From Takakia lepidozioides (taxonomy: Eukaryota > Streptophyta > Takakiopsida > Takakiales > Takakiaceae), in NCBI GenBank assembly GCA_030704615.1, contig CM060733.1, positions 8,432,001 to 8,496,000 of the forward strand: a DNA stretch of 64,000 nucleotides, in the 5' to 3' direction. Position 1 is the stretch's first letter; each line of letters opens with the position of its first letter. A program made the translations under genes and the position numbers. Under the pieces are notes generated by a model. That model did not search any database. It saw only the letters and a program-made list of their open reading frames with translations, and was not told the origin of the DNA. Below are positions 31,456 through 43,303 of the stretch, piece after piece.

Positions 31456-32871
31456 GGCAGCCTCGCCTATTGTGCAGACATTGCAGACATGGTGCATGGT
31501 GGCCCCCTTTGTTTTGTCCACGATAATAGGCCCTCTTCCTGCAATCCTCACCTATAGGGCCTGCTTCTCCATCAGATTTGTGCCGCTCACGCTTTGCAGC
31601 TACAACGTGAGCTCAACTCCCAGGCTTATGGGGCTGGGCTCACGCCGTAGCTACGCTGGTCTCTAATATGGGAAAAAGCTAAACCAGCTAAGATGAGTGC
31701 CTTTCTCTGGCAGGTGGCCAACAGAGTCCTTAAGGTGGGCCAGTTTCTAAATTTCCCGGAAGCCCTCTTATGCCAGTGTTGTTCCATCCAAACAATTGAA
31801 TCTCTTGAGCATTGTTTGCTCCACTGTCTTGCTCCACGAACCATCTGGCCTCTTGTTCAAGATTTCTACAAGGCATGGGATCACTTGCCTTTCGGCCCTC
31901 TTGCAATCCTCCTCAATTATAATCAAAGGGGGAAAACCAAGGCAACTGACTGCCCTGTATTTGAGTCTCTTAGATCTTCGGTTCTCTGGAATCTATGGAA
32001 AGGGAGATGTGCATAGACCTTACATAGCCAGAATACCTCTGCTACAGCCATACTCACCTTGGTTTTCTTTGATCTTACCGTGGTTGCTACAAAGGCTTGG
32101 GCTTTGCTTTGTGCAGCTGTCGTCAAGAAACTAGAGAGACAGACCGCCCTGCTCCATACCTTCCGATCAACATGGGCCAAGCACGGGATCATTTGTAGTT
32201 GCGCTACTGATCTCACCTGTTTATGGGCGGACAACATCCCCTTCGGCTGGCAGGGGCACAGACGTAACCTCTTCGGCTTCACCAGAATTTGAGAGGACAG
32301 ATGTTAATTGGAAGCATGTCAGGCCCGGCCCAGCAGCCAGTCTTCCATAGATGATTCTGTTGCCCATGCTCTTTATTTTGATCCTATTTGAAGCTTCTCT
32401 CCACTCCTCCACCACTCCTCCACCACTCCTCCTCTAGGCCTCTCTTCTCCCCTTAATCCCTGCTACCTTGCATCCCTCCCCCCACAGGCACCACTCCGTT
32501 CCGCCCCCTGTTCCGTTCTGTTCGATTCTATCCCCACTTCTCCTAAGCTCTCTTCTTTCTTCTTACTTTCACCTCGTCTTCTCCCCTTTTCTTCTAAGCA
32601 TAGAACCCATGCCAGGGTACTGTTATTTTCAGCTTTGGTTAATTTCGTCCTCGGGGAGCTCCGAGCCCACATGGTGTCCATTTATTGGCCCATTATGGTG
32701 TCCTCGTTTCTAGCTACCGTTCGGGAGTTATCCAGCACGGTCTACCGTGTGTCCAGCCTTATGGCCGCCTACGAGCAACAAAGGGTTTTAATTTTTTTCC
32801 CTTCAATAATCATCAATAAAGTTCCATCCAGGGCTCTATCCCCTGTTTTATTTTAAAAAAAAAAAAAAAAA
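31456..32871 (+). pseudogene. LINE ORF2 3' end with poly(A) tail, inserted in MULE-like copy 2
   Basis: Encodes LIWEKAKPAKMSAFLWQVAN, CQCCSIQTIESLEHCLLHCL and APRTIWPLV, the zf-RVT domain at the C-terminus of plant L1-type ORF2 (stop near 32015 and a shifted continuation to 32291). The 3' UTR contains AATAAA at 32815-32820 and ends in A17 at 32855-32871. It is 5'-truncated; the short fragment and oligo(A) end are typical of target-primed reverse transcription. Confidence 0.75.
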
Positions 32872-32954
32872 CAGGGTTCTCATGGGATCAACCCATGATA
32901 TAAGGTTAAGGTCACTTTGGCTTGATGCGTAGTCCCTACCCTGTGGGACAGGGC

Positions 32955-33470
32955 CAACAAAAAGGAAATATCCCAGTCGGAAATCAGACCCCTTAGTTAT
33001 AGTGAGAGGAGAAAATAACCTCTTCCAAGTAACCTTGCCATGATCAACCACGCCCAACAAGGTAGCAGGATTTGAACCAGAATCACTAACCCAGAGAACA
33101 TTGGGAATCGAATGCACAGGTGCAATCTCTAACAGGACGGTTCCGCCAGTTTCCGGCATGTCAAATTCTCCCCACCCTCTCTCAAGAGGGACGTGGGATT
33201 GAAGGGAGTGTAACTCCAGTTGGGGTGACACTGGTTTCAAAACGCAAGGTGACACTACCAAGGGTTACACATTGGCCACGCATCAAGAATTGAGCCCAAC
33301 ACTCGTCGCCTGCACTGCCATCACCTTATCAATAGGCTACACATCCATGCTTAAGAAACTCTGGCATTCTAAATTACTTGATAGTGAATCCGGGGTAAGA
33401 AGGGGTGAGGAGGATTTGCCAGGCGCCACAAAGTTACAGTGAGGAGCTAGAAGCAAGCCTGTGATAAACC
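32955..33470. repeat. Dispersed 0.5-kb repeat, copy A
   Basis: Aligns over its length with 48800-49325 in the same orientation (shared ATCAGACCCCTTA, TCCCCACCCTCTCTCAA, AGTGTAACTCCAGTTG, AGTGAATCCGGGGTAAGAAG). The minus strand holds GGTTCAAATCC (33068-33078), which fits a Pol III box B, but no box A at the right distance is evident. The nature of the repeat (SINE, LTR piece or MITE) is open. Confidence 0.7.
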
Positions 33471-34204
33471 ATTTCTTTCATTTGCGTGAGTTTCTTTTGG
33501 GTTAGAACGTTAGAACCACGGCCTTACATCCTAACTACTTGCACAAGTGCACAGAAAGGATACTTTGTAAGATTCATTGCACGCGAAATTGCCAGTTGAG
33601 AAGAACAGGGTCCACAAAGCTTTCGTGGAAAGGAGTGTGCGAGGTTCAAGTTGTAAACAAGATCTGCAACAATACCAAGCTGGGCCTCTACGTCTATGGC
33701 TTCCTCCACCAAACAGATTGCCTGTCTGCAACTTCTGATGCATTTTTCGCTCTTGTTGATTTGCCCGGTCTCTTGCCTCTGAAAGCTATCCTTTTTACAT
33801 CAGCGGGTGGGTTGCGACTGGTTCATGTACTGTGGCCTCTCAAGTGAAGTTCCTCTTTCACCACATGCGGACCCTTGATCCAAGCCTTCAACCAGATTAT
33901 CAACTATGACAGTCCGGCAGAAAAATGTGTATGCACCCGGGGGCAGTCACATCCCTGCAAAGATTTTCTGAAACAACAGGCAAGTACAGAGGAAAGAGAA
34001 AGGTAAGGACAATTCGATGGGCACGCTGAAAACGATGGTGGCTCACAAACCGATGCGGAAGGCAAGTATGCCGGACTGCTTTCAGTCGATAGTACACCAA
34101 GAACACCCTTGGGGCCTGGAATGGAGAGAGAAACAGAAGCATAAGGCAAGCGTGCAGGACTGCTGTCAGTTTGTAGAATGTCAAATGAAACAGCATTCAA
34201 TGAT
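33471..34204. other. No gene identified
   Basis: A plus-strand open segment at 33539-33847 (KLGLYVYGFLHQTDCLSATS) has no recognised similarity and no clear splice sites. Nothing else stands out. Confidence 0.35.
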
Positions 34205-34625
34205 ATGTAGACATCAATACGGACAAACACAGACAGAGTCTCCAAAGCAAGTCAAAAGCCAATATGAGCCAAGCCTAGGACCACAAGAAAGTAGAGGGAA
34301 CACGACCAGGAAAGGTGGTGAAACTGATGATGTAAACGTATAGCTATTATCAGAGCCAATGACATGACCTTCGCCACTGCGAGGTCCAACAGAGCGCATG
34401 ACTTCGCAGTGCCAGGCAGGCCTTGCCAGACTAGTGTCACCTCTGGCACATTGCTGCCTCAATAGCCGATTTCTCACTGGATTCAGGCCCATCTGCATTG
34501 CAAATTGTTTCTCCACTGGATCGTGAGGGAGGGGAGAAATGAAAGGAAAGAAAGACAGAATTTCCGCAGGGGATAAGAGAGAAATATTTCAGAGTACTGA
34601 CCTAAGCATCGACCCAGTTTCTAAG
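34205..34625 (-). repeat. Inverted duplication, outer segment, left copy
   Basis: The reverse complement matches about 45500-45891 at high identity (shared GCAAATTGTTTCTC, GTGACACTAGTCTGGCAAGG, GAGAGAAATATTTCAG). No reliable coding; both copies share MPEVTLVWQGLPGT in one frame, but this may be chance. Confidence 0.75.
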
Positions 34626-35469
34626 ACCCAGACGATAGTTGTTTTAAAGCAACCTCCTACTACAAAGATCTCAAAGGTGAGTAGTAGCACATGGCGCTTC
34701 ATACACACTTATTCATTTGGACCTAGCAGGGGTACAAAGAAAGATGGACAGAAATATTCCCACGTAAAGGAAGAGAGAGGAGAGATTTCAAAAAACTGAT
34801 CTTAGCAACCAAGCTTCTGAGACCCAGTCAAAAGCATTTCCAAAGCACAGATGCAGCAAAGTTCTCAAAGGCCAGCAGTTGCGCATACAGCTTATAAATG
34901 TTCAGTCAGGTAATCTTAGATGTGAGCAGAAGGACGACAACACGGAGTACAAATAATAGCAAGACAGATACAAATTAGAGGCGATGGACCTGTGTGTTCC
35001 TTCCATAATAACGATGTCCTCAGCCACAAGGGGTTTCTTTGGACTGAGCCACTACATCTCCAGGCTGCCCGAATGCCTTCCGTGGTTCCCCTTGTGTTAT
35101 AATGTTGTGGTGACAATTCACCTCACTGGCTGTAGATGATATTTGGTAATATGTAGACAAACTCCTCGAGGCTGCCAACAGCAAGCCTCTTCTCTAATGG
35201 CAACACGTGATCTACAGGAGTAGTTATCGTTCAAGCACTGGATTAGTGAAAATTACTATTGTACGCCATGCTTTGTTTCAACTGCAAAAATCCCAGATTT
35301 CATGTTGAAGCTCAGCACACGCCAGTCAATGAACAGATCCCAGTTCCACCCTTGCAGCACCAAATTTGTACCGAAGTTCATGCCTTCAGCATGTGATTGC
35401 ATGACCACTTCGTAGTTTAAGTGTTCAGCTGAATAAAAGCTGTACATTCAGTCAGATCTGGTCACCCTC
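34626..35469. other. Segment present only in the left arm
   Basis: About 850 bp separates the outer and inner duplicated segments here, whereas they are nearly adjacent in the right arm (45476-45500). No gene seen. Either an insertion here or a deletion in the right arm. Confidence 0.45.
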
Positions 35470-35706
35470 ACCCCCGAGCTGGTGAGAGAGAGAGAGCGAG
35501 AGAGACTCCACGCAAACCAAAACGATCGTTCAAAGAGGAAACTCCTGACATACTTCAGTAGATTTCAAATACAAGTTGGCACCTGGCTTTGGCATTCCAC
35601 TTGGCGGGCATGGGTTGCCGATAACGCACGTGTGCGCGTGCTTCTGCTGTGTCCTCTCTGCGCATGGCTCCAGACTGAGCGTTTGACAGCGTTTTGCAAT
35701 TGCAGG
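35470..35706 (+). repeat. Inverted duplication, inner segment, left copy (gene 5' region)
   Basis: Matches the reverse complement of 45247-45475 (shared GAGAGAGACTCC, AAAGAGGAAACTCCTGACAT, GGCGGGCATGGGTTGCCGAT, GCGTTTTGCAATTGCAG). It ends exactly at an acceptor that begins the first ADIP-like exon, so it looks like a promoter, 5' UTR or first-intron region. Confidence 0.75.
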
Positions 35707-37698
35707 CGTAAGAAGTGTTCTGGAGCAGAATATGGAGAGGGAGAAGCTTGAGAAGCTCAAGAGGGTTCTGCTGCAGAACTGCATGAGTATGTTCAAGTCT
35801 CTTCTCTCTTAGTTGTTCACTTCAGGGTTCTAATGTGGTCTAGATCTGTTGAAGCAGGAGCAGAAGGCAACAGCTGCCTTCAAGCCTTCAAGGCGCAGCT
35901 GGAGAACCTCCAGCAAGAAAGAGATGAGTCTCAACGCATGATCACTCAGGTATAGCTCTCTTGATTGAAGCTCTAACATAATCAGCAAGTCAAACTTGAT
36001 GTTCAGTGACACAACACCATCTTGTAGTGGTTTTCAGCCCACAGAGGCTGGTTGATCCCAAAACTATGCCATTGTTTAAGTCTACAACGTCCATGCAATT
36101 TCGGCATCCCAGCATGCTTTAAACTCCACTGCTTCTGATGCAGAGTTCTATGCATTTGGAAGTAGTCAAAGACCAATCCAGTCCAGAACATGGAAAATTG
36201 CTGCTTTTAGAAGAAACGTAGGGTTCGATTTAGTCGCATGTTAGGATTTGTAACAATGCTGGTGACAATCTGATACTTTGGGAGCACTGAAAATCTGAGT
36301 GATTTACCACACACCTACCCTACAGTGTTCAACTTCACCTAGACATCTTTGGCTTCAGGATACTCACTTGGTGTAGACCCAAATCATATTTCTGGATGCA
36401 ATGAAAGTGGAGGCACGTGTCATTCTTGTCCAGCTGGAACTACGGATACCACGATCTCACAAGAATGCATGGGTGGGTTCATGTACAGCAAGTGAGAACA
36501 CAGCAGACCCCTGTTAAAGAAGAAAGAAAAAGATTACATCAAGCTACAGGTACACTTTTCATGGTCCATGGTGCTGTACGACTTGTCATCCTGCCTTGTT
36601 GTGTGGTCAAGGATTAGATAATTGTCCTGTGTCCTGTAGCCTATTGGGTTGCCTCTAATCAGTGTGCAATTTCAGTGTGGTTTTGTGTTGTTGGGCATGG
36701 AACTGCCGTGTGGGTTTTCAAGGTTTGGGCAGGGCTCTCCTGCCCCCTATATGGCTTCTCCATCCTCATAGCAGAATAGAAGAGGAATCATTTTTTGCGA
36801 GTTCTTCTTGGAATGAACATAACGTGGTCAGTCGAGGCTGTGAAAACTGACTGACAAGACTTTGTTACGTCAGGAACTACTTAACCAGTTTTGATGGAGA
36901 AAAAGAAGGAATCGAAGACTGGCATTGAGATGTGAACCTGCTACAGGCACACAGCTGCACTTCACCAAAAGTGTAATAATATGAATGTTGGACAAACTCA
37001 ATGTCAACTAGAAATGTACACTTGAATTGGGCTTGGGAGGGTGCTTGGGCCCTTGGGACCTCATCTAAAAGCTCTTTCTACAGGACCTCTTTGGTGGTTA
37101 CAGCCCTGATAACCGACAAACACAAATTTCAAATCTTAGTGAAACTGCAGTGGTGTTAGTTACGGAGACTCGGTCATATATAAGTCATGTGTGTCTCTTT
37201 TGTTAGGCTCTGGAGGATTCTGACTGGCCTGTCAATCACCGAACAGGAGGAGGGCCGGCAAAGGGGGACATGGAACAGCAAGAAGGCAGATGGTGACTTT
37301 TATAAAATGATTGTAAGCCTTACAAATACTAAGCTCTACATGTTGTGCAATATGGCTGTAGTAAGCAATAGAAGCCAATCCCAGTACCTTGTAGTACCTT
37401 GTTCTTGTTCTCCCTCTCTCCCCGTTCCCCTTTCCTCTCAGTTTTCTTTGGGGTGATGGTTAGCACAACTTCCTCTACTTTATATGCATTTAGGATATCT
37501 CACGGTAGTTTCTGCTGTGTTGAGCTTGAACTGAATTGCTCGTGCCAGGCACATGTCATCAACCGCAGGTGGTTGTGTGAGAGCCTGTCATATATCGTGT
37601 TTTCACACAAGTGTCTTTGCAGGTTGATGCCTGAGGTGAAAAAGCAGGAGCTTGTGGCTGAGAACGCAGATCTGCGCCCATTGCTGCGGTCCATGCAG
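35706..37698 (+). pseudogene. Afadin/alpha-actinin-binding-like (ADIP) coiled-coil protein, 5' and middle exons
   Basis: Five exons with GT-AG sites: 35706-35786, 35844-35949, 36489-36549, 37207-37312 and 37623-37698. They encode MEREKLEKLKRVLLQNCM, QLENLQQERDESQRMI, KKKEKDYIKLQ, EGRQRGTWNSKKADGDFYKM and KKQELVAENADLRPLLRSMQ. These follow, in order, conserved blocks of plant ADIP-like coiled-coil proteins (Arabidopsis AT5G57410 type; the animal homologue SSX2IP acts at centrosomes and junctions). Each of three exons has a frame error: an 8-bp tandem duplication CCTTCAAG in exon 2, a one-base loss before KKKEKD in exon 3, and a two-base loss at VDA-YE in exon 5. The 3' exons are found on the other strand at 38.3-38.8 kb. 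Confidence 0.7.
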
Positions 37699-38322
37699 GT
37701 TCACCGCTTTCACCTTCAGTATTTTGCAACTCAGAGAGCAGCAGAACTGTATTTTGAGTCCAGTTATCAGGGGGTTCTAGAAATAAGAAGTTATCCAACC
37801 ACACACTAGGCTGGTAGGGTGTCACCCACAGCATTAGTAAAAATGCAACAGTGCCAATTGGGTATATGTTAGGTAGTGAATAGTGGAGCTAGCTGATACC
37901 AGACTGGTGTAGTACTTCATAATAGTATGGATACCAGTTTCTTATCGGATACCAGTCCAACACTGGTCGCCTCGTCCTTTAGTAAATAATTTGACATTCA
38001 GAACAAGCCTCAAACGACGACTCTGGGCTCTATGTTTGCTTAGGGAGCATGAGTCAGCACAACACACCAACCAAGCACCCAATGGGCCACTGATCAGGTA
38101 ATTATCCCATCCCTGTACAGTGACGCTATTAGATCCCAGGGATTTTCTCACCTATTCATGATCATTGGCCCCCTGATATTGTAGAAATCCAACTTGAAGT
38201 GAGGGTTGTCTGTTCGTCAATCCATTCGAACATGTCCTTCTGGAACCCCAATTTGCTACTTTTCCAAATTCTGATTGACTTACTGTTACAAAGTTAAACC
38301 CAAGCTATACATGTCTGCACAC
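37699..38322. other. Junction region between plus-strand and minus-strand ADIP-like exons
   Basis: No exon recognised. The inversion breakpoint must lie here. TACCAGT-type repeats occur near 37895-37960. Confidence 0.4.
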
Positions 38323-38776
38323 CTGGGCAGAGATGATATTGCGTGCCTCTACAAGTTCCACCTCTTGCTCACTTGCTTCACCGGCGACCTGGGTTCCATT
38401 CTGAGTTTCTTGCAGCTGCATCATTCGCTCCTGTAGAAAAGATTTCAGAAAGAGTTAAGCTATCTTAATAGTGGAATCCGTACCAATGCTATTTGATGAA
38501 ATCTACCATGGATATATCGATTTCCCCTGTCAGTGACCATGATAATCGCATCAGTAGAGAAAACAAAAAGTGGAGGCTATTCAAAGGTGAAACAGAAGCC
38601 CTCAAAGGTATCACTCTTTACTTCCTGCACATCAAAGGTCACTGCCATTCAATTGTACAAACCTACTACAAGCAAGGTCAAACAGAAGAGGGAGCAGAAT
38701 TACCTTGATTGAAGCCATTTTTGCTCGTAAGCTTTGCTCAACTTGATCTCTGGCCAAGTGAAATGGTAAATCAAAG
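38323..38776 (-). pseudogene. ADIP-like protein, 3' exons in inverted orientation
   Basis: Two exons on the minus strand: 38704-38776 (FDLPFHLARDQVEQSLRAKM then ASIK|GTAATT) and 38323-38430 (ERMMQLQETQNGTQVAGEAS then QEVELVEARNIISAQ|GTGTGC). They match the conserved DLPxxxARDQIExSLRxKMASIK-ERM...LVEARxII block of plant ADIP-like proteins and would follow the LLRSMQ exon in a normal gene. Both exons are intact and spliced in phase, but point towards the plus-strand exons. Confidence 0.7.
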
Positions 38777-40994
38777 CTATCCATGCAGAGGAAGAACCAA
38801 CTAATGCAAAAGATTGTAAGCATTGTATACTCTAAGATAGGTTCTTGGCAGGGGCTCTTCACAGCCATGTACAAACAGCCCAGAGGAATTAAAAAGTTTT
38901 ACAATTACATTGCAAAAACATTACAAGATTATTACAAACAGAAGGGGTCATTAATCACCGTACGCCCTCCCAAAGGTGTGGCTGGTGGTTCAGGATCAAA
39001 GCTGCCATGGATGGTAGATGCAGATCTTCAACAACTCGCGCATGTCAACCTGTATGGCCAACAGTTTTATTGTAATATATAAGGTTCTCAATAAAGGCCT
39101 GTGGCAAACTGGCGCCATACAGTTTTAGAAGTCCATAAAATAGCAAAAACCTGATCATTGGTGTCTCATTAGGAACAAACTGTGTGAAAACTCCATCAGA
39201 TTCTGTCCATTACTTGTGGAAGGGCTACCGCTATACTGTTCTTTAGCATACACTCACAAAAATGTCCGGGAAATGTAGATCGAAGTAAAGAGAACACAAG
39301 AAAGTAAATCCAAGACAAGTGACACGACAGGCTCTTGAGAACAATCAAGACACTAAAGACTTCACTAAACTGATGGGAAGCTTTCCTTCAAACAAGGGTA
39401 GTCAGGAACAAACCAGTGTTGGGCGGGTATCACAATTTGGGCGTATTGAAGGGTCCGGGTAAGGCATCTTTGTTTAAATTGATATGGAGGCGGTTATATA
39501 TCATGTAGGGGTTTGGAAATTGTGGCGGACAGAGGTTATCAATAGAAGTGTGCCCCCAAAAAAGCTCTCAGGTTATCAATACGCCATTATCCAAGTGGAA
39601 CACCACCTGTCCCATACAACGGTTATCAATATAACCTGATTTTCAGTTATGATACATTAAGATTTTAAGAGGACCAGAAAGAAAGAAAAAAACAAACAAA
39701 ATGAAATATGAAAAATCACAATTAAGAGGACAAAAATTGGATCAGAAAAGGGAAAAAAAGAAAAAGAAAGAAAGAGATAGGAGTCCTACAACTCTATACC
39801 TCGGTTTTTCTTCCAAAAGTCTTTGACTATCAGTCCTCTTAAATGCGGACCCATGTGGCTACATAATTATTACCCATGAATGCAGCCAGGTTCTAATAAA
39901 ATCTCAAGGTATTGTTCAAAGTTACTACCCTGTCTGATTTTCAAGGTTCAAGTCCGGTTCCATGTAATAAGCCAAGTTGGCCCCTGCTGGTTCTAGCTTG
40001 GGCCGGGTAAGTGGCGAGATGGGCCTTGCCGGTTCTAACTCAAGCCGGGTCCACCAAAAATTTGGGTGGCAGGTCTCAATAGTATGATACCGTGATTATT
40101 ACCCGGCTGGGTATATATGTCAACATATATACCCGCCCAACACAGGAACAAACCTTACGCCTTACGCCTTACCGTATAATAAAATACACCATATGCCGTT
40201 TACATCTTGCACAGTCCCCCAAAACTGTACTGTGTAACATGGCCACCCCCCAAAAGGGGTAGTAGCCACAAGGTGAAGAGGCTCTTAGTTACGCCAGCTA
40301 TGGCCTGGCGTCTTCTCTCTCTCTCTCTCCCGTTTAACTCGTGGACTCCTGAAACACCAGCAGTTTACATTAGGAGGCCAAAATGCTCTTCAGCAGATGT
40401 GCCATGGCAGACCAAACCTTAAGAGTAGCAGTGGTCAGATGCAGGCTTCAAACATGCAACCACCAGCTTAGTCGACTAGACAACCACTCGCACATACCAC
40501 CTCGGAAGTGGTTGTGGGTTCAATCCACCAATTCGTATCACGAAGATGTCCACCTCTTGCTGCAGTAGCCCTTGTCATATATATATATATATATATATAT
40601 ATAGTGGTTGAAAATTTGGTACATGAAATAAATATCACAATATCAATATATATATATAGTGAGTTTGTTTTCATACAAGACCAGTATTGATAAGGGGCCC
40701 AGGTTTGAAAGGGGGTGTGGGGATTAGAGAGTGGTCCAGGAATTATGAAGCGGAAGTTATAGTAAATTACAGCAGGAGTTCAATTAATAACTGTCAGGGA
40801 AAAAAAAAAAGGTAAAACCTATTAAATAGGGGATGATTCATGGTTAGATTGGGGTTAGGTATTTGCTTACTTGAGGGCACCTTCTAGAAGGTCCCACGGG
40901 GCGGCCTTCAAGAAGGGTCCCACCGCAAGAAGGGTCCCACCGCCCCCTAGGGTATATAAAGAGAGCCTGGCTCTTCCCCTGCAATGTGCATCTT
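38777..40994. other. Intergenic, no gene seen
   Basis: AT-rich DNA with repeated TATCAAT/GGTTATCAA motifs near 39530-39640, a CT repeat (40316-40329) and AT microsatellites. A GGTTCAATCC at about 40518 lacks a well-spaced box A and is not called. Confidence 0.5.
40576..40604. repeat. (AT)n microsatellite
   Basis: About 14 AT units; a shorter (TA)n lies at 40645-40660. Confidence 0.9.
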
Positions 40995-41190
40995 GCGTAC
41001 TTGAGCAGGTAGCCCAGTGGTTGGGTGTTTGTGCCTTGCCTGTGCATAACCTAGGTGATCCTGGGTTCAATCCTTCAACATGTGCCTTCAGACCGTTCAT
41101 TGGGCCCTTGACAGCCTTTGTGTTGAGCAGTAAATTCACTCGACGTTAAAGAAACTTTATCTTTATCTTTTATCTTTATCTATTCTTTCT
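40995..41190 (+). mobile_element. tRNA-derived SINE
   Basis: Box A TAGCCCAGTGG (41010-41020) and box B GGTTCAATCC (41064-41073) are spaced 54 nt start to start, as in Pol III promoters of tRNA-derived SINEs. A tRNA-unrelated part follows, and the 3' end is a run of TTTATC/ATCTTT repeats (41155-41187), a common SINE tail. Flanking target duplications were not resolved. Confidence 0.7.
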
Positions 41191-41439
41191 GCTTACTACT
41201 TACTAGTACCTAGGGGGCTCTCCACAGCAGGGGCCCAAAAAAAATGATGACATAATAAATTAATAGAAGTAGAGGTAATGATGAATAACCCCCCAATAAG
41301 AGGATAATGCCCTGGTATCAGTTTTTCAAAAGTCTTTCTATGGATACCAGTAAATCACCACACCGTAGTGTATTGATACCACCATGGTAATCAAATATCA
41401 GATTTTCCCAATATCAGTCCTTCCCTGGTATCGCAATCG
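41191..41439. other. No gene seen
   Basis: Short intergenic DNA between the SINE and a LINE fragment. Confidence 0.4.
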
Positions 41440-42420
41440 GACCACGAGGTGGCACAGCAATTCTGCTGGCCCCTTCCCTGGCTGATCTGATACACAAAGA
41501 GGAGGTCTGGTTTCAGGGAAGGGCCCAATTCTTATCCATTTCAGTGCCAAATTCTGCGGGAGTCATAGGAATTGTCAACTTGTATGCTCCAAACTTAACC
41601 TCTGAAAGAGACGCGTTCTGGTCTAGCCTTCATTCCAAATTGGAGTCTGAAACCTCTGTGGAACAGTGGATATTTAAATGGGGGACTTCAACATGGTGGA
41701 GCAATCGCAAGACGGGCTCGGCCATGCAGCACCTGGTTTGGATGACAGTGAGCTACAAGCTGCAGCTCGCTCTCATTTCGAAGCTCTTTTCAAACAGAGA
41801 CCTCAGTCCCCATCAATAGGCTCAGCGAGGGAAGCCTGCCTTAGCAGTCACCAAACTAAGCTCAGCCAGACGAATGCAACCTCTTAAGACGGGGAATTTA
41901 CAGAAACAGAACTATCCACAGCATTGGGCATGATGTCTGATAGGAAATCCCCAGGCTTTGACGGGATGCCAGTTGAGTTTTACAAAGCTCTATGGCAAGT
42001 TCTATCCTCAAATTTCCGTAAAATGGTCAAGAAAAAAGGTTACATGCCCCAGCCAATGGCCCAAGGCATAACATCCTTACTCTTCAAGAAGGGGGACAGG
42101 AAAGTCATCTCGAATTACAGGCCAATCACATTACTCGATGTTTCTTACAAGATCATAGCAAAATCGCTGGCCTTGCGACTGCAACCTTTCCTCCCACCAA
42201 TCATTAGGCCTGGTCAGGCGGGCTTTATCAGGGGAAGATATATTCTGGATAACATTTTGCTTGCTCAGGAAGCCCCCATCTACGCTTAAGCTTGTCTCAA
42301 CCCATCGCAATGCTACTCTTAGATTTTGAAAAAGCCTTCGATAAGGTTGAGTGGCCCATGTTACAAAAGTGTATGACTTCATTAGAAATTCCGGCCTAGA
42401 CCTTCCCCACTGAGTTAACC
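41440..42420 (+). pseudogene. LINE ORF2 fragment: endonuclease end and reverse transcriptase start
   Basis: GPRGGTAILLAPSL, GIVNLYAPNLTSERDAFWSS and MGDFNMVEQSQDG are the late endonuclease motifs. They are followed too soon by AAARSHFEALFKQR, TELSTALGMMSDRKSPGFDG, GDRKVISNYRPITLLDVSYK and QAGFIRGRYILDN, the early RT motifs, so the linker between domains is deleted. RT motif A (LLLDFEKAFDKVEWPML, about 42311) is in a different frame. Breaks off near 42420 before the YADD-type motif. Confidence 0.75.
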
Positions 42421-43072
42421 TCCCTCTCTCCTTCACCGTCGGACTGGCAGTGCAATCCAGAAAAATGTGTCATACCTCAGACAATTCCGTCAGATTCCAC
42501 ACAAAAGCACCGAACAGACCCAGTTTAAATCTCTATTCTCGATAAGCACCTCCTCTGCATGCTTTCGACGCAGAGGCTAGAGGCAGAGTCTCCTCGGACA
42601 CTCTCAGTGCGAGTTCCTACCTTCTTTCCAGCAAGCACCCGACTGCCATAGACACCTCTCTACTCTCTACACTCCACACAAGTCTCTACACTGCACGCTC
42701 CTCCACCCCCTTCAGCTCACACGTGACTGTCCACATGGATCAAGACCCCATCCTCTTCCAGGTGGCAATCTAGAAAGATTGTGGAACATGCAACTTGAGC
42801 AGTAACAACCCCAATAGATTGTGTTGTGGCACACAGGTTATACAAGTTAACAGCTGAATCCAACATTAATGCGTCCACTGGATGCCAAGATTTCCATGGG
42901 CTCCACTGGAACTGGCAAACATTCAAAAACAGTGAAATGGTAAAGAGGCCTGAAGACAGTAATTCACCCGGGTTGACCAAAACTTGGAAGATGTCTCCCA
43001 GGTGTGGCCATTTAGCTCAGCTCCACCAGGGCCCTAATATATCTCCATAAACGATAATGCAGGTAGGAGGCC
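42421..43072. other. No gene identified
   Basis: A CT/AC-rich stretch (42540-42720: TCTCTAC, CTCCAC repeats) could be a leader or LTR part. No coding pattern confirmed. Confidence 0.4.
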
Positions 43073-43303
43073 CTATCGCTTGCTGTGCAGCTTTGCAGAT
43101 TCTTCTTTAACTCTCTCAGCCCAAAATGGGGCGAAGAGTGTGAAAAGCCAGGCCCCGATTAACCCAAGTCCTCCGATCATCCAAGTAAAGTAGGAAATAT
43201 CTTGTGTGAGAGCCAAGATTTCGTCCGCATGTTTGGGATCTACTGTATGAAGTCTAGCATCTGTTCCTTCGATCATTGCCCTGGCTTCGTGACAAGGATA
43301 TCC
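43073..43303 (-). CDS. Last exon of a small membrane protein, unrecognised
   Basis: An acceptor (GTGTGCAG) precedes GYPCHEARAMIEGTDARLHT, DPKHADEILALTQDISYF, then a membrane segment TWMIGGLGLIGAWLFTLFAP and a basic tail WAERVKEESAKLHSKR before TAG at 43073-43075. The single transmembrane helix near the C-terminus and short length suggest a mitochondrial or other organelle inner-membrane subunit, but I do not recognise the family. The frame is fully open (76 codons). Likely upstream exons are at 44.43-44.50 kb and 45.10-45.16 kb. This is one of the few stretches in the window with no visible damage. Confidence 0.55.
   Translation of the reverse strand, partial: GYPCHEARAMIEGTDARLHTVDPKHADEILALTQDISYFTWMIGGLGLIGAWLFTLFAPFWAERVKEESAKLHSKR

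Noticed and set aside
33539-33847. Plus-strand 102-codon frame as a gene
   Set aside because: No recognised motif, no supported splice sites or start context, and it borders repeat DNA.
34252-34449. Conserved small protein MPEVTLVWQGLPGT in both arms of the inverted duplication
   Set aside because: The frame is shared because the DNA is duplicated; there is no independent evidence for coding, and the sequences diverge at the C-terminal end.
40380-40530. Second SINE or tRNA-like sequence with GGTTCAATCC
   Set aside because: No box A at a suitable distance (nearest candidate is about 95 nt away) and no cloverleaf could be drawn.
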